From Anthopleura xanthogrammica (taxonomy: Eukaryota; Cnidaria; Anthozoa; Actiniaria; Actiniidae): a stretch of 64,000 bases of DNA. Numbering within the stretch: position 1 is the stretch's first letter; each line of letters opens with the position of its first letter. The stretch spans positions 10,785,486 through 10,849,485 of the forward strand of contig OZ025218.1 of the NCBI GenBank assembly GCA_964019055.1, written 5' to 3'. Below are positions 57,363-64,000 of this stretch, piece by piece. Both the position numbers and the translations under genes were made by a program. The notes under the pieces were generated by a model, which ran no database searches, was not told where the DNA came from, and saw only the letters and a program-made list of their open reading frames with translations.

Positions 57363-57435
57363 CTATCATGATGTTTTATATGTTTTGTGATGTAGTTGTA
57401 TATCTCACGCTTCACCAGTCGATCAAGCATCACAT
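57363..57435 (-). other. probable internal exon of the same unidentified minus-strand gene
   Basis: A ctctttaaatag acceptor and a GTGAGC donor bound 73 bases open in one frame: VMLDRLVKREIYNYITKH then IKHHDR. It enters in phase 1 and leaves in phase 2. The terminal exon at 56,247 needs phase 0, so at least one exon between them is missing from my model. Confidence 0.4.
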
Positions 57436-58212
57436 CTATTTAAAGAGTGACGTCGTGGGTGTTTAAACTATATCTGTTCATTCATTCGTTCATTCATTCA
57501 TTCATTCTGATTTATCGCTATGTTTCCTTCTTAACACCCCAAGACTCCACTTCCATGGTCGCCACGTACGTCAGACAACAGAAACCATCTGATATTTAAT
57601 TGCGGATATCATTCAAACAATTAATGAGTTAGGCTTTTTTCGCCATTACGGGGTAGATTCTAGAATTACCTGGAGAACAAATCTAGACAGGTTCGATAAA
57701 TAATAAAATCCACCCCCAATAATTAAATTTTCTGCTTCGCAAAAGGAAATATTTTTCATTATTAAACTCGTTATCAGTTCCTTAACACTTGTATTATCAA
57801 AATTTTCTGTCCTTAAAAGGATTATTTGGGTTAAATAGCACTCTTATGTTGTTGTTATCAAGGTGAAATAAATCTGTAGTCATAAATTAGAAACTTAGTC
57901 CTCCCCCCACGGGGTGAAAATATCACGTAACCATGAGGACGCAAGTAGAGTACATGCATGCAGGCCTTGTATTGGAAAACACAAGGGAATAATGAATATA
58001 TCTGGTAGGAATCATTCAAAAACCACCAAGCCTTACGGATAGGAAACTAACTTACGCGAGTAAAACTCTTCACAAATTATTGAACTGTGAAAGGACCGTC
58101 ACACGTAAGATATGTACTGATATCTGCTTGTGCAGTTGATGGGCTTCTTGGAGAAAGATTTTTAATTTCTTGATGGAGAATATTTTATGTTGTGCATTGA
58201 TCTTGCGTCGGG
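57436..58212. other. 5' flank of the EF-hand gene
   Basis: Contains a short (ttca)n run near 57,480-57,510 and AT-rich DNA. On the minus strand a GTAAGT donor-like site lies near 58,050. The EF-hand gene's promoter and any 5' UTR must lie here. Confidence 0.4.
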
Positions 58213-61200
58213 ATGGGTGATCACGAACATAAAGCGAAAGATACTCTTCAAAAACGAGCACAAGAACTGTTTAGTCTGTGTGATCAAGAGAAGAATGGTT
58301 TCATAACACAAAACGACCTCGTCCAGGTCATCTCAGAACTTGAATTACCACTAGACTCTAAACAAATTGAACAAGCGTTCAGCAAGCTTGATGACGACCA
58401 AAATGGTTACTTAACTCTTGAAGAATTCACTGAAGGTTTTGGGTTGTTTTTAGGGTTGGATCTGGATGATAATGCTAACCCAGACTTAGAAGATATTGCA
58501 ACAAGTGACCCGGGCCGGGAATTATTTTACCTCTGCGATACTGACCGGAAAGGCTACATAACCAAAAGTGATTTACAAAGAGTTGCGATTGACTTGAATT
58601 TAAATTTTGATCAGTTGGATTTGATTTTTGATAAACTTGATCTAGACAGCAATGGAAGGCTGACTTTAGACGAGTTTGCGGATGGATTTGGGAATTTTCT
58701 CCGGGGTGTTGAAACAGAAGATGAGAGCAATGGCTTGATTGAACATGACATTGAAGTTGAAGCGATCGAACCCGAAGCAACTAAAGACGTGTATGAGAGT
58801 AGCAGCACATATGACTCTTCTTCTAACACAAAAGAAGACGCTGTGTTCAGAGAGGTCGTCGAGAGCATTGGAGAAGAAGTATTTTCAGGGTAATTTGATT
58901 ATTTGTTTTAGCTGCTCTTTTTACTTCGTGAATGAAATCCGTAATCTAAACTCAGAGGAACTTGTCTAGTCATTCACCTCTTTCAACGAGTAAATTGAAT
59001 TTAGCACGCCGGGAATTATTTTGTTCCTGGCGTTCAAACAAATACACCAGGTCACAGGAATACTCAAATCTCTGTTGTGTTTTTTAGTATCGATCTTTAA
59101 AATGAGCGCCGTTCCTTTGTGGTAAATTCATTAGTGGAATATCTTTTCCTTTTAGTCACCGGAAGACACTTCTATTTTGGTTAAAATACTAAACGTACAT
59201 TAAGCGATGCGAACCACTTTCGTAAGTGTTAATTATATTTCTACTTTTGGTGTTTAACCTCAGCACCTGTATCTTACATCTTCCAGAGATAAACCTACAT
59301 TTTCTCCACGATATATCATTTATTTATTCAGTAAAATAATACCAAAATTAAGCTATAATTATGCATTATAAAAAAATCACCGTGAATCCAATTCGACAGC
59401 GATTGGCTTTGATTTTCAGCTGTCGCAGTTGTTTTGTTATTATTGCAATTAATACACAAAAACAATCTATTTTTTTTTGGTTTCCTGACGGTTTTTCTAA
59501 TTCTAGTGATTGTATTTCTACGTTAAGTATTAATTTATGATATAGAAACAGTGAATATTTAATGCTGATCTTAGAGTCGGATCTTTAGCATCCTGCTGCT
59601 ATTACAGCTGTGTCGACTTTGATCGAGTGATAACTGGCTCGATGTACAGTAATATTAACGCTGTTTAAGCGATCGTTGTCCTTAACGATTATTTTAAATA
59701 ATTTTTTAGAGCATTACCCATTTATTAATTCATTTCCGTGGGACTTTTCGAAATTTTAATGCAATATTTTGATGTGGAGGAGATATTTAAAATGTACATA
59801 GTGAGTTGGTTCGTGTCCGTATTAGATTCACTTTGTCTCCGGGCTAGGGTGTCTTGAAAGGTTAACTATTATCATATGTAAATAACAGATTTATATAAAA
59901 ATTATGATCGAAAACTTTTTCACTGTTTCGAAATCGACTCGTATTATTCAAATTATTCAAATAACAAAGTTGTAAGCCTGTAACTTTGGTGGTTTTTTTT
60001 AAGTCACGATTTCAATGGTTTTATGAGAACTCAAATGGCTTCCCTTGGTTCACTCTGTAAACAAAGTCTACACTTCTTTTTAATCTATATGTAAATCATC
60101 ATTTCCAGGGCTTTGTCAAAAGAACAACTAAGAGAATTATGGGAGTCTCTCCAACACAATGACTCAAGAGCGGTGCACAAATTTGAAGATTTCCTGAGTA
60201 AAGTTTCTACTGAGATTAAAAGAGCTCGAAATGATTCTGAACAGCTGGAAAATGCTTTAAAAAGGTAAGATTATTGACGTATTATTAGCATTTTAAATCA
60301 AATTCCTTAATTACGTTGGTCAGTTTTGTAGTTTTTATTGACATAATTGCCATATTACAATTGTGTGGTGAAAGTTAGAGCAGTACTACTTCCAGGTTCA
60401 AAGTATATATTTTATTTATGAACTACTTATCAATAGTGATGATGCTCAGAGTCAGTCTCAGACTTTGACTTATGACTCTAAAATATATTGTTTTTTGTGT
60501 CTAGGACTTTGACAACCATTGGCAGATGTTTTTATTTATTCCTACTTTGACTCTTTTCCCCTACTGTTTTATGTGCTTCCAGACAGTTTCTATTCCTCAT
60601 TATTTTATAAAGAAATATTTGGACATTTTATTAGTTAAGGTGGTGCATTTTTTATTCACTTGACTGCTGGTTGTTTATTTGTTATGTGATTGTACTCCCA
60701 CACTGCCGTGACTGCAACCTACCCTTTCCACCCACTGGTTTGATTGATGTATTTGTGAATTTACTCATTTTCTAATTCATCTATTCATTCAGATGTTCAA
60801 CCATTTGTTTATTTATTAACATATCCATTTATCCTCCCAACCATCCATTTATCCTTCCCTCTATTAATCTATCCATCTTATTCTTCCATCCATCTCTTCA
60901 TCCATCAATCCATCCATCTGTCCATCCATCCATCCATCTATCCATCCATTTATCCATCCATCTATTCATCAATCTATCTATCCATCCATCCATCCATCCA
61001 AATCATCCATCCATCCATCCCATCCCTTCCATCCATCCATCCATCGCTCCTACCATCCATCCATCCATCCATCGCTCCTACCATCCATCGCTCCTACCAT
61101 CCATCCATCCATCCATCCATCCATCCATCCATCCATCCATCCATCCATCCATCCATCCATCCATCCATCCATCCATCCATCCATCCATCCATCCATCCAT

Positions 61201-62726
61201 CCATCCATCCATCCATCCATCCATCCATCCATCCATCCATCCATCCATCCATTTATTTACTTATTTATTCATTCAGTTGCTTTGATCAACTTATTTTCAT
61301 TTCACTGTTCTCATTTCCTTTTTTCCAAACAGTAAAATCAATTCTCATGACAGAGAGGTTCAAAAATTGTATGAAGAAATGGAACAGCAGATAAAAACAG
61401 TCAGAGAATGCTATCAAAATGAGGTATATTGAACATTATTAGCATGACGATTATTAATGTTGATGTGGTCAGTTTTATAACCAGACTTATCACCATAGCA
61501 ACAGCTATAAATACTTTTTTAATGTTTTCTTTGTAGCAAGACAAGAGGGAAAAGGCCATAAAAGGAGAATTGATGAGTGAGTTAGAAAGAAAAGAAATGG
61601 AGATACAGTGGATGTTAAACAAACAGAAAAAGGTAGAAAAATGACTCATACCCAGATCCTTCTCAGCTTTAATGAGGTTATATCTTCTCTTCTCCAGTTC
61701 CCTCTTCCCTCTCCACTCCTCTCTCCTCCCCACCTCTTCTCAGTTTGGTACCCTTTAGGTTCCCATGATGCTTTGTAACCCCTTGCTACTGGGTTAACCT
61801 TATTCAATCGTTTATTTTATATTCAGCTCGAAGAAAGCATAGCACAAAAAGAGCAATACCAATCACAGATTAAAAGTCAAAACGAAATGCTTGTACAGGT
61901 AGGAAAACAAGAAAACGGGATCCCTGTGTCCTGCGCCAGCTAGACATACAGGAAACTGAATCAAGCAAAATCTTTAAACGACATTACGAATATTGATTGC
62001 GAACTTATTTGAAATAAAAGTGATTAATGAAGCAAAGCTAAAATTTTGATTGAAGTAACAGGCCGCAAAGTGAATGGTGTAACCCTCTCTCCACCATTAA
62101 TTTTGGCATTTCGTTGAGCATGCCAGGGCTCTAGGATCAAGAGTGCGTGTAACCGCATGTTGTCTCTTGCCTGCTAATCAGTTTCATAAAATGATATCTT
62201 AAAATTTTTAATTGAAACAGACGCCATAGTTACTGACGGGGCGGCACTGCATCACTAATATATTTCATTCTTTTTCTTTCTTTCAAAGAAAAACATGAGT
62301 CTGGAAGACCAGTTGACGGATTCTGTGATGTCACTAGAAGACACGAGAAGCTACGTACATCAGCTTCACGCAATAACAGCAGAAGAAAAAGAAGAAAGAG
62401 CAAGGTACTTTATATTGACAAGGAGCGCTTGTACTTTATCACACGACGCACTTGTAATCATATCTCGTGTTTTTCAGACAAGCAATGAAGATGACAGAAG
62501 GAATGCAAAATGAACAAGAAAGTCTTATCAAGCAACTTGATCTGTTAAGGTAAAATGGTAAAACCATCAATTAAACCCGAGTCGAACATCTTCAGATCAT
62601 ATTCGGTACATGCCGACTTGTAAACGAATGATCCGTTATATCATAAACACTCTAAATGATCTTTACAGAGATGTGAATCAAAAGTTAAAGGACGACAGGG
62701 ATTCGATAGAGGCTGCTCATAAAGCG
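58213..62726 (+). CDS. four-EF-hand coiled-coil protein, CRACR2A/EFCAB4 type, 5' part (gene continues past window)
   Basis: Exons: 58213-58889, 60109-60264, 61333-61423, 61537-61632, 61827-61898, 62289-62404, 62478-62549, 62669-62726, giving 1,338 nt or 446 residues so far, all in phase. A TGA 13 bases before the ATG fixes the start. EF loops lie at 24-35 ([12 protein letters not shown]), 60-71 ([12 protein letters not shown]), 109-120 ([12 protein letters not shown]) and 143-154 ([12 protein letters not shown]). Loops 2 and 4 have Glu at position 12; loops 1 and 3 end in Asp and follow a Cys. From about 226 on it is coiled coil: [32 protein letters not shown]. That layout matches CRACR2A/B and the related large Rab proteins (RAB44, RASEF), calcium sensors in store-operated calcium entry and membrane traffic. 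Vertebrate members have two EF hands. Whether a Rab domain follows lies outside the window. Confidence 0.82.
58890..60108. other. intron 1 of the EF-hand gene
   Basis: AT-rich, no exon, repeat or RNA recognised. Confidence 0.5.
60830..61252. repeat. (ATCC)n microsatellite
   Basis: Decayed units lead into a pure (ccat)n core at about 61,098-61,252, with three tccatcgctcctaccatcc interruptions just before it. It is the same tetranucleotide as at 35,690, in the opposite strand sense. It lies in intron 2 of the EF-hand gene. Confidence 0.95.
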
Positions 62727-64000
62727 GTAAGTAAGAAAAGTTCGTAGAACGTCTTTAAATTATTGAGGGGGGGGGGGGGGTACAAACCTGACGAGATTTC
62801 TGATTTTTTAGGTTAGGCGAGGGCGGGATTACGGGTGGGAACGGAGAAGGCAGAAAGAGCGCACTAGGTTTTATGATGTTACAAGGGAACTACCTACATA
62901 TATTGACGGGTGTTATAATTTTTTACTTTCAACTAACGCCAATAGTAAAGAAATAACGTTAGTATAGTTAGTATACGATCAGACGATGCATAACGCAATC
63001 TTAATCACGTTTGTCACGTACCGTCACGCCATCTATGTGACAACTAATGCTTTGAGTAGGAAAAAGTGTTTTTGCATGTATACTAATGTGTCCGTTTTTG
63101 ATGGTGCTGTTGCTATGGAAACATGTCGTCGGGAACACACACACAGATGCTAATGACAGTACGTATACAGCGAATAATACTTTGATTTATACTTATTTAT
63201 AATTTTAATTTAATTTTGTTACATTTTCTATCATTACCTACTCTAGGGAGCACTTATCCCAACCCCCACCCCCACGCAAATAAGGTTTTTTTGGGGGAGG
63301 GTGGTATCTTCGTAACCTTATTTCCATGTATTGCAGAAGGGACGTCGTTATGTAATCGTGAGTTGCTCGTAATGCACTCGTGAACTGTTCGTGTGATTGT
63401 CGCGAATTCTCGTTAGCTGCTTAGCTAAACAATTTTAATTATATCAACTGTTTTTTAAAATTTTATTTTGTTTTTATTTTATTACTTTAAAATTTTTTAT
63501 GTTGACATTTTTACGTTATATTAAAAGTATTCCTTGTTCATTAAACTAAACACATTAATGATATTAATATGCACTAATAATAAAATAACCAATTAAGTTT
63601 GCTCTAATACATATTAATTTGCAATAATTTATTACTAATTTTCATAAATATTTGCTTTTAATGCTTCACGCCTTAACCTTGAATAACAGTAGTCCCCAGA
63701 CTCCTGTCTGTCAGCTGTATGTTATAAAGTCTCTCTAAAGCCTACCGACCGGGTATACCGGCATCACGTACCATTCTCGTATAACCGTATAATTAGTTGT
63801 ATAACCTCATTACAATGGAATAGATCATCAATTAGCTCATTTTTGTAACAAACCTTGAAATAATAAATATGTAAACTTTTACATTTAGTAACCATATCAC
63901 GTGACGTAATCCAATTAAAAAAAAAAAAAACAGGACAGGATCAACAAAGACCGTGGAGCTCCCTAAAAATTGGGGGGAGGGGGGGTAAGCTGAGAAAACG
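62727..64000. other. right-edge DNA, intron of the EF-hand gene
   Basis: It contains a G homopolymer at 62,764 and AT-rich sequence. A possible acceptor (aaaaacag) near 63,934 is followed by a GTAAGC near 63,986, but in the phase left by the last exon the segment stops after 10 codons, so I do not add it to the gene. Confidence 0.4.

Noticed and set aside
58070..58261. 63-codon reverse frame overlapping the EF-hand start
   Set aside because: Begins at a non-ATG codon and runs antisense to the 5' flank; probably chance.
63935..63985. Segment between an AG and a GTAAGC at the right edge, as the next exon of the EF-hand gene
   Set aside because: In the phase left by the exon ending at 62,726 it hits TAA after 10 codons; the open frame is in the wrong phase.

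Overview
The window is nuclear DNA of an animal with intron-rich genes. Coding exons are short and joined by GT-AG introns of tens of bases to several kb. The DNA is AT-rich by eye and carries many microsatellites, tRNA-derived SINEs, LINE 3' ends and small inverted-repeat elements. The gene set (Notch-pathway CSL factor, Ig/FN3 receptor, KIF21 kinesin, CRACR2-type EF-hand protein) is metazoan. The RBPJ and KIF21 sequences are clearly invertebrate. A cnidarian or other marine invertebrate fits best, but the sequence alone does not settle the phylum.

Layout from left to right. (1) 1-11,483, plus strand: a complete RBPJ/Su(H) gene of 15 coding exons (578 codons as modelled), with a second possible first exon at 558 and two perfect CSL-binding consensus sites near its 5' end. 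(2) 15,121-19,889, minus strand: a 499-codon type I membrane protein with signal peptide, one Ig domain, three FN3 domains and a transmembrane helix. (3) 21,475-26,210, minus strand: an HSD17B12-like very-long-chain 3-oxoacyl-CoA reductase of 11 exons and 322 codons. (4) 27,778-51,617, minus strand: a complete KIF21-type kinesin of 31 exons (about 1,652 codons) with motor, coiled-coil stalk and WD40 tail. An alternative 454-codon terminal exon would give a form without most of the stalk and without the WD40 domain. (5) 51.6-57.5 kb: a region with isolated exon-like segments that I could not assemble or name, a cluster of GCATGCGC-type palindromes and a LINE 3' end. (6) 58,213 to the right edge, plus strand: the 5' part of a four-EF-hand plus coiled-coil gene of the CRACR2A/EFCAB4 group, running off the window.

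For all four complete genes I joined exons by hand using splice signals, reading phase and family similarity. Every joined CDS has a length divisible by three. The neighbouring genes belong to different pathways (Notch transcription, adhesion or receptor function, fatty-acid elongation, microtubule transport, calcium/membrane traffic), and nothing suggests that they are co-regulated as a unit. Much of the remaining DNA is repetitive, and several repeat families recur at two or more places in the window.
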